This document shows positions 35,439-44,003 of a DNA stretch of 64,000 nt, piece by piece; the first letter of the stretch is position 1; each line of letters starts with the position of its first letter. This DNA comes from JAJYKC01 sp035545735 (GTDB lineage: Bacteria > Acidobacteriota > Terriglobia > Bryobacterales > Bryobacteraceae), in NCBI GenBank assembly GCA_035545735.1, contig DASZXS010000013.1, positions 1 to 64,000 of the forward strand, read 5' to 3'. A program made the translations under genes and the position numbers. A model generated the notes under the pieces. The model was not told the origin of the DNA. It worked only from the letters and a program-made list of their open reading frames with translations, and did not search any database.

Positions 35439-36896
35439 CTAGAACCAGCGGGTCATCATGACTTTTTGCTCGGTGTAGAAGGCCACGGCGTCCTTGCCAT
35501 GGGCATGCAAGTCGCCGAAGAACGAATTCTTCCATCCCGCGAAGGGAAAAAACGCCATCGGCGCGGCAACCCCGACATTCACGCCCACCATGCCCACTTC
35601 GATCCGCGAACAGTACGTCCGCGCGGCCTTGCCGTCCCGCGTGAAGATGGCGGTCGCGTTCCCGAACGCCGAGCGGTTCACCACATCAATCGCTTCGTCG
35701 AGTGTATTCACGCGAATCACCGCAAGGACGGGACCGAAAATTTCTTCCCGCGCGATCGACATATCCGGCGTGACGTGATCAAAAATCGTGGGATTGAGGA
35801 AAAATCCCTCTCGCGGCGGACCGGACCGGCCGTCGCAGAGCAACGCCGCGCCCTCGGCCACGCCTTTGTCGATGTAGCCGGACACGCGCTCGCGATGCGC
35901 CCCGGTGACCAGCGGACCCATCTCCACGTCTTCCCGCGCTCCGTCGCCCACCTTCATCGCCCGCGTGCGTTTCACCAGCAGCTCCAGGAGCGGAACCGCT
36001 ACGTCGCCCACTGCAACCAGCACGCTGCCCGCCAGGCAGCGCTCACCCGCGGCGCCGAACGACGAACCGATAATTGCTTCCACCGTCCTGGGCAGATTTG
36101 CATCCGGCATCACCACCAGGTGATTCTTCGCTCCACCGAGAGCCTGAGCCCGTTTGCCGCCCGCCGCCGAGTTCTTATAAACGTCTTTGGCAACCGGCGT
36201 CGAGCCTACGAACGAAACCGCGCGCACCAGCGGGTGCGCTATCAACGCGTCCGCCGCGGTCCGGTCTCCATGGATCAGATTGAAAACTCCTGCCGGCACA
36301 CCCGCTTCGTGGAACAACTCCGCCATCAAAGTGGGAGTAAGAGGCACCTTTTCCGATGGCTTGAGGATGAAAGAATTTCCGCACGCAATCGCGAACGGAT
36401 ACATCCAGGCAGGCACCATCGCCGGAAAATTGAATGGCGTAATTCCCACGCACACGCCGACCGGCTGGCGGATGGTGTGGCAATCGATATCGGGCGCGAT
36501 GTCGTTCAGCGAGTCTCCCATCATCAGACTCGGCATGCCGCATGCGACCTCCACCATCTGGATCGCGCGGCGCGTCTCGGCGCGGGAGTCGCCGATGGTC
36601 TTGCCATTTTCGGAGGTCAGCGTCTGAGAAATTTCTTCGGCGTACTGCTCCAGGAGCGCCTTAAACCGGTAGAGCGCTTGCACGCGGTCCACCACTGGAA
36701 ACTCACGCCAGGAGAGAAAGCCCCGATGCGCCGCTTCCACTGCCGCGTTTACCCGCTCCGCCGTAGCGTACGGAACATGGGCGAGAACGTCCGTCGTCGC
36801 GGGATTCACGATCTCATGCAGCGCGCATTCTTCCGCGGAATGCCATTCGCCGTCAATGTAGAACGGTAATTCGCGCACCGCCGCTTTGGTAGTCAT
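35439..36896 (-). CDS. mmsA: CoA-acylating methylmalonate-semialdehyde dehydrogenase
   Basis: 485 residues. ENGKTIGDSRAETRRAIQMV, GVCVGITPFNFPAMVPAWMY, the catalytic Cys in SFGAAGERCLAGSV and the C-terminal PFAGWKNSFFGDLHAHGKDA are signatures of the MmsA/IolA group. It converts (methyl)malonate semialdehyde to acetyl- or propionyl-CoA in valine, pyrimidine or inositol catabolism. It follows potD by 30 bases. Polyamine or beta-alanine breakdown is a plausible link to the Pot transporter (inference). Confidence 0.93.
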   Translation of the reverse strand: MTTKAAVRELPFYIDGEWHSAEECALHEIVNPATTDVLAHVPYATAERVNAAVEAAHRGFLSWREFPVVDRVQALYRFKALLEQYAEEISQTLTSENGKTIGDSRAETRRAIQMVEVACGMPSLMMGDSLNDIAPDIDCHTIRQPVGVCVGITPFNFPAMVPAWMYPFAIACGNSFILKPSEKVPLTPTLMAELFHEAGVPAGVFNLIHGDRTAADALIAHPLVRAVSFVGSTPVAKDVYKNSAAGGKRAQALGGAKNHLVVMPDANLPRTVEAIIGSSFGAAGERCLAGSVLVAVGDVAVPLLELLVKRTRAMKVGDGAREDVEMGPLVTGAHRERVSGYIDKGVAEGAALLCDGRSGPPREGFFLNPTIFDHVTPDMSIAREEIFGPVLAVIRVNTLDEAIDVVNRSAFGNATAIFTRDGKAARTYCSRIEVGMVGVNVGVAAPMAFFPFAGWKNSFFGDLHAHGKDAVAFYTEQKVMMTRWF

Positions 36897-36926
36897 TGTT
36901 CAGGAACCATCGTACAACTCAACGGC

Positions 36927-37949
36927 TCAGGAGGCCTTAATTTCGGTCCACAGGCGGTCGCGCAGCCTTTGTGTGGATGGACTCATCGTGCGCGCCCACT
37001 CGCCGCGGGCCTCCACCTCCGGCGGAGGATAGAGCGTCGGATTATCCCGAAACCCCGCTGGAAGCAGTTGGCGCGCCCCCGCGTTCGTCGTGGTGGTGCG
37101 CGCCGCGATCGCGTTCGCGGCCGCGATATCGGGACGCAACAGAAAATTCAGAAATTGATGGGCCGCTTCCAGGTGTCGGCTTTCTCTCAGCAGCACGGCC
37201 GAATCGGGATACACGGCGTAGCCTTCGGAAGGATACACAAAGCGGACGTTTTCCGATTCGTCAATCGCCTGCTGCGCCGTGGTGTTCCACATCTGCGCGG
37301 CCAGCACATCGCCGCTGACGAGCTGGTCGCGCACTTCCGCGTTCAGGTACGCGCGCAGAAGGGGCTTCTGCCGTAACTCTTCCTGCGCCGCCAGCCGCAG
37401 CTCCTTCTCATTTTCCGAATTGATCGAATAGCCCAGGCGCTTCAGGCAGGCCCCGAAGACGTCGAACGGATCGTCCAGCATCGTAATCTTGCCCGCGAGC
37501 CGAGAGTCCCACAAATCCGCCCAGGACGCGGGCGCGGGCATCAGCCGCCGGTTGTAGGCGATTCCCGCGGCGGTAACCATGTAAGGCGTAGACCATTTCA
37601 AACCGGGATCGTAGTATGGATGCCGAAAAGCCGGCTCAACCTGCGACAGATTGGGCAGCAGATTGTGATCGAGCGGCGCCAGCAGCGCATTCGCCAGCAT
37701 CGGCTTCAGAATGTAGCCGGTGGGAAACACAATGTCCCATCCGGAGTTGCCTCCGCTCACGCGCGCCAGCATCTCTTCGTTGCTCTCGTAGACCGAATAA
37801 CGCAGCCGCACGCCGAACTCTCTTTCGAATTTCGGCACGGTGGCAGGGTCGATATAACTCGACCAGTTCATCACGTTGAGCCTCGGGCGGCGATCGCGCG
37901 CGCACGCTGTCAAACCCGCCGTTCCGAAAAGGAAATAGCGCCGGTTCAT
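36927..37949 (-). CDS. potD: Polyamine ABC transporter substrate-binding lipoprotein
   Basis: 340 residues. The N-terminal NRRYFLFGTAGLTAC has a lipobox ending at Cys (LTAC), so the protein should be tethered to a membrane and face the periplasm. LNVMNWSSYIDPATVPKFER and GWDIVFPTGYILKPM are typical of PotD/PotF-like binding proteins. Spermidine/putrescine is the usual ligand; specificity is not certain. The ATG overlaps the potC stop by 4 bases. Confidence 0.9.
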   Translation of the reverse strand: MNRRYFLFGTAGLTACARDRRPRLNVMNWSSYIDPATVPKFEREFGVRLRYSVYESNEEMLARVSGGNSGWDIVFPTGYILKPMLANALLAPLDHNLLPNLSQVEPAFRHPYYDPGLKWSTPYMVTAAGIAYNRRLMPAPASWADLWDSRLAGKITMLDDPFDVFGACLKRLGYSINSENEKELRLAAQEELRQKPLLRAYLNAEVRDQLVSGDVLAAQMWNTTAQQAIDESENVRFVYPSEGYAVYPDSAVLLRESRHLEAAHQFLNFLLRPDIAAANAIAARTTTTNAGARQLLPAGFRDNPTLYPPPEVEARGEWARTMSPSTQRLRDRLWTEIKAS

Positions 37950-38710
37950 CGCCTCGCCGTCAGCCGTTCCGAGATAAGAATCAACGCGCCAAAGCCGGTC
38001 ACAATCATCGCCGAGAGCGCATTGATCACCGGGTCCACACCGCGCCGGGCGATGGCATAAATCACCATCGGCAGCGTCTCGGAATCGACTCCCGCCACCA
38101 GGCTGGTGATCACATAATCGTCAAAACTAACGGTAAACGCCAGTAAAGCCGCCGCCGCAATTCCCGGCACCAGCGCGGGCAGAGTGACCTCCCGGAAGGC
38201 CTGCCATTCATTCGCTCCCAGATCGAGCGCAGCCTCTTCGAGTTTCGGGTCGACGGTACGTAAGCGGGCGCTTACCACGACAACGACATAGGCAATCGAA
38301 AACGCGACATGCGCCAGAATCACCGTGTGCATGCCGAGCCGGAAGTGCGCGAAACGAAACATCGCCTGGTAAAACGCGAGCAGGGAAACGCCCGTAACAA
38401 TCTCCGGAGTCACCAGCGTAAGGTACAAAGAGCCCAGCAAGACCGGAGAGCGGCGCTTCCAAAGTCCATACGCGCAGCATGTTCCGATGACCGTGGAAAT
38501 CGCCGTGGCCGCCACGGCAATCAGAATACTGTTCCAGGCCGCATCGGACAGTTGCGGGTTCGTAAACACGGATTGATACCAGCGCAGCGAAAATCCTTCC
38601 CAGATCGTGAACCGGGAGCGATTGAAGCTGAACACTCCCAGAATCAGCAGCGGCAAATAGAGAAATGCGAACGCGGCAACGGCATAGAACGACAGCGCGC
38701 GCCCTTTCAT
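37946..38710 (-). CDS. potC: Polyamine ABC transporter permease PotC
   Basis: 254 residues, six predicted membrane helices starting FYAVAAFAFLYLPLLILGVF. The EAA loop LEEAALDLGANEWQAFREVT contacts the ATPase. FSLRWYQSVFTNPQL is typical of PotC/PotI. The ATG at 38710 overlaps the potB stop by 4 bases; the longer in-frame extension is inside potB and is rejected. Confidence 0.92.
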   Translation of the reverse strand: MKGRALSFYAVAAFAFLYLPLLILGVFSFNRSRFTIWEGFSLRWYQSVFTNPQLSDAAWNSILIAVAATAISTVIGTCCAYGLWKRRSPVLLGSLYLTLVTPEIVTGVSLLAFYQAMFRFAHFRLGMHTVILAHVAFSIAYVVVVVSARLRTVDPKLEEAALDLGANEWQAFREVTLPALVPGIAAAALLAFTVSFDDYVITSLVAGVDSETLPMVIYAIARRGVDPVINALSAMIVTGFGALILISERLTARR

Positions 38711-39537
38711 AACAGGGCTTCTCCCCGCCGCCGGATCAAAAACATCAACAGGGCCATTACCAGCGCCATCAGCACCAGCGACGCGGCTGCGCCGAACGGC
38801 CAATCCCGCGCCGTCGTGAATTGATTCTGAATCAGATTCCCGATGAGAACGGTCTTGCCGCCGCCGAGAAGGTCGGGCGTCAGATAGGCGCCAATACAAG
38901 GGATGAACACCAGCACCGAGCCCGCGATAAACCCAGCCCGGGCCAGCGGCAGAGTGACGCGCAGCATTGCCTCCCAGGGCCGCGCCCCCAGATCCGCCGC
39001 CGCATCGAGAAGGATGGGGTCCAGCCTCTCCAAGGTGGCATAAAGCGGCAGCACCATGAACGGCAGATACGCATACACCAGTCCAAGAATCACAGCGCCG
39101 TCGTTATAAAGCAGTGGAAGCGGCTCACGGATCAGGTGCAGACGCGCAAGAACCGTGTTAATCAGCCCGGTATCGCGCAGCAGAAACATCCACGCGTATA
39201 TCCGAATCAGAAAGCTGGTCCAGAACGGGAGAATTACCAGGCTCAAGTAGAGATTTTTGCGCGGGCCGGATCGGGAGATAAACAGCGCGAGCGGAAACCC
39301 GAGCATCACGCACAAAACCGTGGTCACGCCCGCGATCCAGAACGACCGCGCAAGGACCGCCAGATATAAAGGATCGGCGAGACGCCGGTAGCTCTCGAGC
39401 GACCAGGGGAGGCCGGCGCCGCCGTAGGCTCCTCGCGTGAGCAGGCTGTAAAGGAGGACGATGCCGAGGGGCACGATCATCAGGCACAGCATCACGGCCC
39501 AGGATGGAGCGAGGAACACCGAGCGCAGCCGCTTCAT
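38707..39537 (-). CDS. potB: Polyamine ABC transporter permease PotB
   Basis: 276 residues. Membrane helices begin WAVMLCLMIVPLGIVLLYSL, with the EAA loop LLDAAADLGARPWEAMLRVT and YAYLPFMVLPLYATLERLDP typical of PotB/PotH. It pairs with PotC in the inner membrane and lies 24 bases after potA. Confidence 0.92.
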   Translation of the reverse strand: MKRLRSVFLAPSWAVMLCLMIVPLGIVLLYSLLTRGAYGGAGLPWSLESYRRLADPLYLAVLARSFWIAGVTTVLCVMLGFPLALFISRSGPRKNLYLSLVILPFWTSFLIRIYAWMFLLRDTGLINTVLARLHLIREPLPLLYNDGAVILGLVYAYLPFMVLPLYATLERLDPILLDAAADLGARPWEAMLRVTLPLARAGFIAGSVLVFIPCIGAYLTPDLLGGGKTVLIGNLIQNQFTTARDWPFGAAASLVLMALVMALLMFLIRRRGEALL

Positions 39538-39561
39538 GATGCCTTTTTCCTCCCGCGCTGC

Positions 39562-40527
39562 TTAATCGCCGAATCTCAGTTCATCGGCGGCACGCCACCA
39601 CAGGTGCACGCTTTCGCCTTCGCGGAAATTTTCTTCGAGCCTCGAAACTTCGGCCACCACCGGAGCGCCATCCGGAAACCGCGATTCCACATGAATCCGG
39701 TTGCCCAGAAAACTGGAGCGCGTGATGGTTGCCGGGCGGCAGGAAACGCCGTCCGGATTGCTTTTGGAAATTCGGATCGCTTCCGGACGCACTCCAAAGC
39801 CGTCAATCCAGTTGACCTGGCCGAGGAACGATGCCACGAAGCGCGAACGCGGCTTCAAATAAAGCTCCTGGGGCGTGCCCACTTGCTCAATGCGGCCGCC
39901 GTTCATCACCGCAATGCGGTCGGAAAGCGATAGCGCCTCTTCCTGGTCGTGGGTCACAAAAAGAAACGTGATGCCGACCCGGCGCTGCAGGCTTTTCAGC
40001 TCCGCCCGCACGTGCTTCCTTAGGTTTGGATCGAGCGCCGAAAGCGGTTCATCCAGCAGCAAAACATCCGGCTGCACCACCAGCGAACGCGCCAGCGCCA
40101 CCCTCTGCTTTTCGCCGCCGGACAACTCGCCCGGATAGCGCGACTCCTTCCGCGTCAACTGAACCAGTTCGAGCACCCCGCGGACCCGGTCCGCCAGATC
40201 CGGTGGTGGAGTGGAGCGGCGCAGGCCGAACTCGACGTTCTGCTGAACCGTGAGATGGGGAAACAGCGCGTAATTCTGGAAAACGGTGGAGACGTTGCGC
40301 TCATAAGGCTTCCGGTCCTGAATGCTCGCGCCATTCAGAAAAATCTCGCCCGAGGTGGGGGAGTCGAAGCCCGCAACCAGACGGAGGGTGGTGGTTTTAC
40401 CGCAGCCCGAGGGCCCGAGGAGCGAGAAAAATTCGCCCCTCGGAATCTCGAACGTAACCCGATCTACGGCCTGATGGCCGGGGAATGACTTCGAGATATC
40501 CCGGAGTTCCAGGACCCCCAGCTTCAT
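39562..40527 (-). CDS. potA: Polyamine ABC transporter ATP-binding protein PotA
   Basis: 321 residues. Walker A LLGPSGCGKTTTLRLVAG, Q-loop VFQNYALFPHLTV, signature YPGELSGGEKQRVALARSL, Walker B VLLLDEPLSALD, switch VTHDQEEAL, and a C-terminal TOBE-like domain (about 240-321). It energises import through PotBC. The gene begins 9 bases after the sodA stop, and the order potA-B-C-D is canonical. Confidence 0.93.
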   Translation of the reverse strand: MKLGVLELRDISKSFPGHQAVDRVTFEIPRGEFFSLLGPSGCGKTTTLRLVAGFDSPTSGEIFLNGASIQDRKPYERNVSTVFQNYALFPHLTVQQNVEFGLRRSTPPPDLADRVRGVLELVQLTRKESRYPGELSGGEKQRVALARSLVVQPDVLLLDEPLSALDPNLRKHVRAELKSLQRRVGITFLFVTHDQEEALSLSDRIAVMNGGRIEQVGTPQELYLKPRSRFVASFLGQVNWIDGFGVRPEAIRISKSNPDGVSCRPATITRSSFLGNRIHVESRFPDGAPVVAEVSRLEENFREGESVHLWWRAADELRFGD

Positions 40528-40536
40528 CGATCGAGT

Positions 40537-41148
40537 TTACTTCCCGCTTTGAAATCGCTTCGCCGCTTCGTCCCAATTTACGACGTTCCAGAAAGCGGCG
40601 ACGTAGTCGGGCCGGCGGTTTTGATATTTCAGATAATACGCGTGCTCCCAAACGTCAAGTCCAAGCACGGGAAATTTACCGTCCGCCAGCGGGGAATCCT
40701 GGTTCGCGGTCGAAAGAATCTCCAACTGGCTGCCGCTCTTCACCAGCCAGGCCCAGCCGGAGCCGAAGCGTCCGGCGGCTGCCGCGGCGAATTTCTCCTT
40801 GAAGCCGTCGAAGCTGCCGAAAGCGCTATTGATGGCCGCGCCGAGATCGCCGGACGGCTTCGCGCCGCCGTTGACTTTCAGAAGCTGCCAGAACAAAGAG
40901 TGGTTCGCATGCCCGCCGCCGTTGTTGCGAACCGCCGTACGGATTGCCTCCGGCACGATCGCATAGTTGTTGGCCAGCAATTCTTCCACGGTTTTCGATT
41001 GAAGCTCCGGAGCCGATTCCAGGGCCTTGTTCAAATTGTTGACATAAGCGCCGTGGTGTTTGTCGTGGTGGATTTCCATCGTGGTCTTATCGATGAACGG
41101 CTCCAGCGCGTCCGACGCGTAGGGAAGAGGGGGAAGAGTGAATGGCAT
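40537..41148 (-). CDS. sodA: Superoxide dismutase, Mn-type of the Fe/Mn family
   Basis: 203 residues. Metal ligands are His27 (EIHHDKHHGAYVNNLN), a His in NHSLFW, and Asp/His in GLDVWEHAYYLKYQNRRPDY. The segment ILSTANQDSPL carries the active-site Gln at the position used by Mn enzymes, and NNGGGHANHS has Gly where Fe enzymes place Gln. It therefore looks manganese-dependent or cambialistic. There is no signal peptide, so it is cytoplasmic. AAGGAG precedes the ATG in a 53-base gap after gatA. Confidence 0.95.
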   Translation of the reverse strand: MPFTLPPLPYASDALEPFIDKTTMEIHHDKHHGAYVNNLNKALESAPELQSKTVEELLANNYAIVPEAIRTAVRNNGGGHANHSLFWQLLKVNGGAKPSGDLGAAINSAFGSFDGFKEKFAAAAAGRFGSGWAWLVKSGSQLEILSTANQDSPLADGKFPVLGLDVWEHAYYLKYQNRRPDYVAAFWNVVNWDEAAKRFQSGK

Positions 41149-41201
41149 GTTTTTTCTCCTTAATCGTAATTCTCAGTGTTCTGACCGGCAAGTCCGCGGG
41201 A

Positions 41202-42656
41202 TCATTTCGTACCGCTGGCGAGTTCGTAGGCGTGTGCCAGACGGAACATCCCGGACTCGTCGAAATGTTTGGCCAGAATCTGCATCCCTACCGGAAGGCC
41301 CCCGGCGGTTTCGCCGCAGGGCACGCTCATACAGGGGATTCCGGCAAGATCTCCGGTGATCGTATAGACGTCCGAAAGGTACATCTCCATCGGATCGTCC
41401 AGTTTTTCACCAAGCTTGAAAGCGGGAAACGGGCTCACCGGCGTGACGATCGCGTCCACCGCGCCAAATGCCTGCGCAAAATCGCGAGCGATCAACGCAC
41501 GCACCCGCTGCGCTTTCAGATAATAGGCGTCGTAATATCCGTGGCTCAGAACGTAGGTGCCCAGCATAATGCGCCGTTTGCATTCCGCTCCGAATCCTTC
41601 ACCGCGCGTCACCCGGTACATATCCGCGAGCGTTCCATCGCCCTTGGCTCTTGCGGTGTAGCGCACGCCGTCATAGCGCGCGAGATTCGAGCTCGCCTCC
41701 GCGGTCGCGATAATGTAGTACGCGGCAATCGCGTAGCGGGTGTGCGGAAGGCTGATCTCGCAGACCTCGCAGCCTAACCCCCGCAGCGTCTCCACGGCTT
41801 TGAGCACGATTTCGCGGCTCTCATTGGACGGCCCTTCGAAATATTCCTTCGGCAGGCCGATCTTCAACCCCTTCACCTTGCCGTCCAGCGCCGCCCTGTA
41901 GTGTGGCACCGGGGCGAAGGCGCTGGTGGCGTCCATTTCGTCGCGGCCAGCGATCGCTTCGAGCACCCGCGCCGCATCCGCGACGCTGCGCGCAAACGGT
42001 CCCACATGATCGAGCGAACTCGCGAACGCCACCAGGCCATAACGCGAAACACGCCCGTAAGTGGGCGTCACGCCAACCACCCCGCAAAATGACGCCGGCT
42101 GCCGGATGGAGCCGCCTGTGTCCGAGCCGAGCGATGCCACCGCGGCGCCCTGCGCTACCACCGCCGCCGACCCTCCGCTCGACCCACCCGGCACCCGCTC
42201 TAAATCGCGCGGATTCCGCACCGGGCCGAACGCCGAATTTTCGTTCGACGATCCCATCGCGAATTCATCGCAGTTGGCTTTCCCCAGAATCACCGCGCCG
42301 GCCTTCTCCAGTTTCACAACCGCCGTCGCGTCGTACGGCGGCACATACTTCTCGAGCAGCCGCGAGCCGCACGTGGTCCGCACACCCCGCGTCACCAGCA
42401 CATCTTTCACCGCCACGGGAACGCCGGCGAGCGGTCCGGGATCTTCCCCCGCGGCGATCTTTTCGTCGACGGCGCGCGCCGCGGAAAGCGCCCGCTCGCG
42501 GCAAAAAGAAATATAGCCGTTGATTTTCGGATTCTCGGATTCCGCGAAATCGAGTGCAGCCTCCGCCAGCTCCAGGGCGCTGAACCGCTTACTTCGGAGT
42601 CCCTCGTGAATTTCCTGAATACCAAGCGCGCCCAGGCCGTTGGGGAACGCGGTCAT
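41202..42656 (-). CDS. gatA: Asp-tRNA(Asn)/Glu-tRNA(Gln) amidotransferase subunit A
   Basis: 484 residues. Amidase-signature catalytic triad: Lys in PVAVKDVLVTRG, Ser in VPGGSSGGSAAVVA and nucleophile Ser in LGSDTGGSIRQPASFCG. It releases ammonia from Gln for tRNA-dependent amidation. The ATG overlaps the gatC stop by 4 bases. gatB is not in the window. Confidence 0.96.
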   Translation of the reverse strand: MTAFPNGLGALGIQEIHEGLRSKRFSALELAEAALDFAESENPKINGYISFCRERALSAARAVDEKIAAGEDPGPLAGVPVAVKDVLVTRGVRTTCGSRLLEKYVPPYDATAVVKLEKAGAVILGKANCDEFAMGSSNENSAFGPVRNPRDLERVPGGSSGGSAAVVAQGAAVASLGSDTGGSIRQPASFCGVVGVTPTYGRVSRYGLVAFASSLDHVGPFARSVADAARVLEAIAGRDEMDATSAFAPVPHYRAALDGKVKGLKIGLPKEYFEGPSNESREIVLKAVETLRGLGCEVCEISLPHTRYAIAAYYIIATAEASSNLARYDGVRYTARAKGDGTLADMYRVTRGEGFGAECKRRIMLGTYVLSHGYYDAYYLKAQRVRALIARDFAQAFGAVDAIVTPVSPFPAFKLGEKLDDPMEMYLSDVYTITGDLAGIPCMSVPCGETAGGLPVGMQILAKHFDESGMFRLAHAYELASGTK

Positions 42657-42952
42657 CGCTCTATCACCTTGGGAACTTTGAAATAGCCGCCGCCCGCGGC
42701 GGGCGCATTGGCGACAGCGGTCTCCGAACCAAGAACCGGGCGCGGATCGTCTTCCCGCAGCGTGGCCGTGTCGCCTGCGTCGTATAACACCTGCGCCATC
42801 GGCTCCACGCCCGTGGTGTCCAATTCGTTGAGGGTTTCAATATGATCAAGAATTTCGCCCAAATCGCGCGCCATGCGTCGCGTCTCCTCGCGGCTCAGCG
42901 AAAGGTTGGCCAGCGCGGCGACGTAATCCACTTGCTGTTCGGTAATTTTCAC
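42653..42952 (-). CDS. gatC: Asp-tRNA(Asn)/Glu-tRNA(Gln) amidotransferase subunit C
   Basis: 99 residues from a GTG. VDYVAALANLSLSREETRRM, LGEILDHIETLNELDTTGVE, and LREDDPRPVLG match the wrap-around helper subunit GatC that stabilises GatA-GatB. It lies 10 bases after the DUF721 gene. Confidence 0.94.
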   Translation of the reverse strand: MKITEQQVDYVAALANLSLSREETRRMARDLGEILDHIETLNELDTTGVEPMAQVLYDAGDTATLREDDPRPVLGSETAVANAPAAGGGYFKVPKVIER

Positions 42953-42962
42953 TCACTCGCTC

Positions 42963-43364
42963 TCACAACGCTTTTTTCTTCGCGCCCCGGTACAGCATGC
43001 GGAGCACGGGATCGGCAATGCCGTCCGAATCGGAGGCGGAGTCGGGAGAAACCGCGCTCCTCGGAGGCATGCGCGGCACGTTCAGGCGCTCGCGCTTCAC
43101 CCGGAATTCCAATTCGTTCACAATCCCGGCACCCAGGAGTTCGCTGAGCTTCGCCAGAATCGGCGACCGCAGTTGATAAAGCTGCTGCTGCCAGACTTTG
43201 TCCTCCACGTCAATCACCAGGCGATCGCGGACCAGACACGAAGCCATCGCACGGGAGGCAAGGCGCTCGCCGATGGCCGCAATCCAGGCCGAGATCACCA
43301 GATCTTCCGCCTGAATGCCGGGCATGTTTCGCAACTTGGCGATGGTTTTCCCCGCGCGCTCCAT
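42963..43364 (-). CDS. DUF721/DciA-like protein
   Basis: About 133 residues. AWIAAIGERLASRAMASCLV, then RDRLVIDVEDKVWQQQLYQL and ILAKLSELLGAGIVNELEFR match the KH-like DUF721 domain, whose best-known member DciA loads the replicative helicase. The C-terminal 40 residues are polar and variable. The start is chosen at the ATG at 43364; an ATG at 43391 adds nine residues and would almost touch the divergent maf start. Confidence 0.75.
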   Translation of the reverse strand: MERAGKTIAKLRNMPGIQAEDLVISAWIAAIGERLASRAMASCLVRDRLVIDVEDKVWQQQLYQLRSPILAKLSELLGAGIVNELEFRVKRERLNVPRMPPRSAVSPDSASDSDGIADPVLRMLYRGAKKKAL

Positions 43365-43394
43365 TTTCGTTGGTAAACCCGATTTTAGCATCCT

Positions 43395-43949
43395 ATGCTG
43401 AAAGACATGCTGGTGCTGGCTTCGAAATCGCCGCGGCGCGCGGAAATCCTGACGCAGTCGGGCTTGGCTTTCATCGTGCGCGCGGCGGATGTTCCAGAGA
43501 CGCGTCGCGGCTCTGAAGACCCGGGGGAGTTTGTGCGGCGCCTGGCGCGCGAAAAGGCGGAGGCCGTCGAACGAAGGGACGGCGAAGTGATTCTCGGCGC
43601 GGACACCATAGTGCTGGTGGACGGTGAAATCCTGGGCAAGCCCCGCGATGCCGGTGACGCCGCGCGCATGCTCCGGCTTCTCTCCGGACGCGCCCACCAG
43701 GTCCTCACCGGCATCTGCCTCCGAACCGCTGCGCGCGATATCGTGGACTGCGCTGTTACGGAGGTCGTTTTCTGCCCGCTTCGCGAAGCGGAAATTTCCG
43801 CCTATGTTCAGTCGGGTGAACCCCTGGATAAGGCGGGCGCATACGCGATCCAGGGTCTGGCCTCGAAGTTTGTGGAGCGCATTGCCGGCTGTTATTTCAA
43901 CGTCGTCGGATTACCGGTCTCGCTGGTGTACCGTTATCTTCATGGATAG
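43395..43949 (+). CDS. maf: Maf-family nucleoside triphosphate pyrophosphatase
   Basis: 184 residues. MLVLASKSPRRAEILTQSGL is the Maf signature. GADTIVLVDGEILGKPRD and KAGAYAIQGLASKFVERIAG complete the active site. It hydrolyses non-canonical or modified NTPs (dTTP/UTP or m7GTP subtypes) to the monophosphate. It is divergent from the DUF721 gene with 30 bases between starts. Confidence 0.94.
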   Translation: MLKDMLVLASKSPRRAEILTQSGLAFIVRAADVPETRRGSEDPGEFVRRLAREKAEAVERRDGEVILGADTIVLVDGEILGKPRDAGDAARMLRLLSGRAHQVLTGICLRTAARDIVDCAVTEVVFCPLREAEISAYVQSGEPLDKAGAYAIQGLASKFVERIAGCYFNVVGLPVSLVYRYLHG

Positions 43950-44003
43950 GGCCGCCGGGCGATAGGTTAGGCGCGGTAGAATCTTTCGCATAAGGTGGGC
44001 GCC

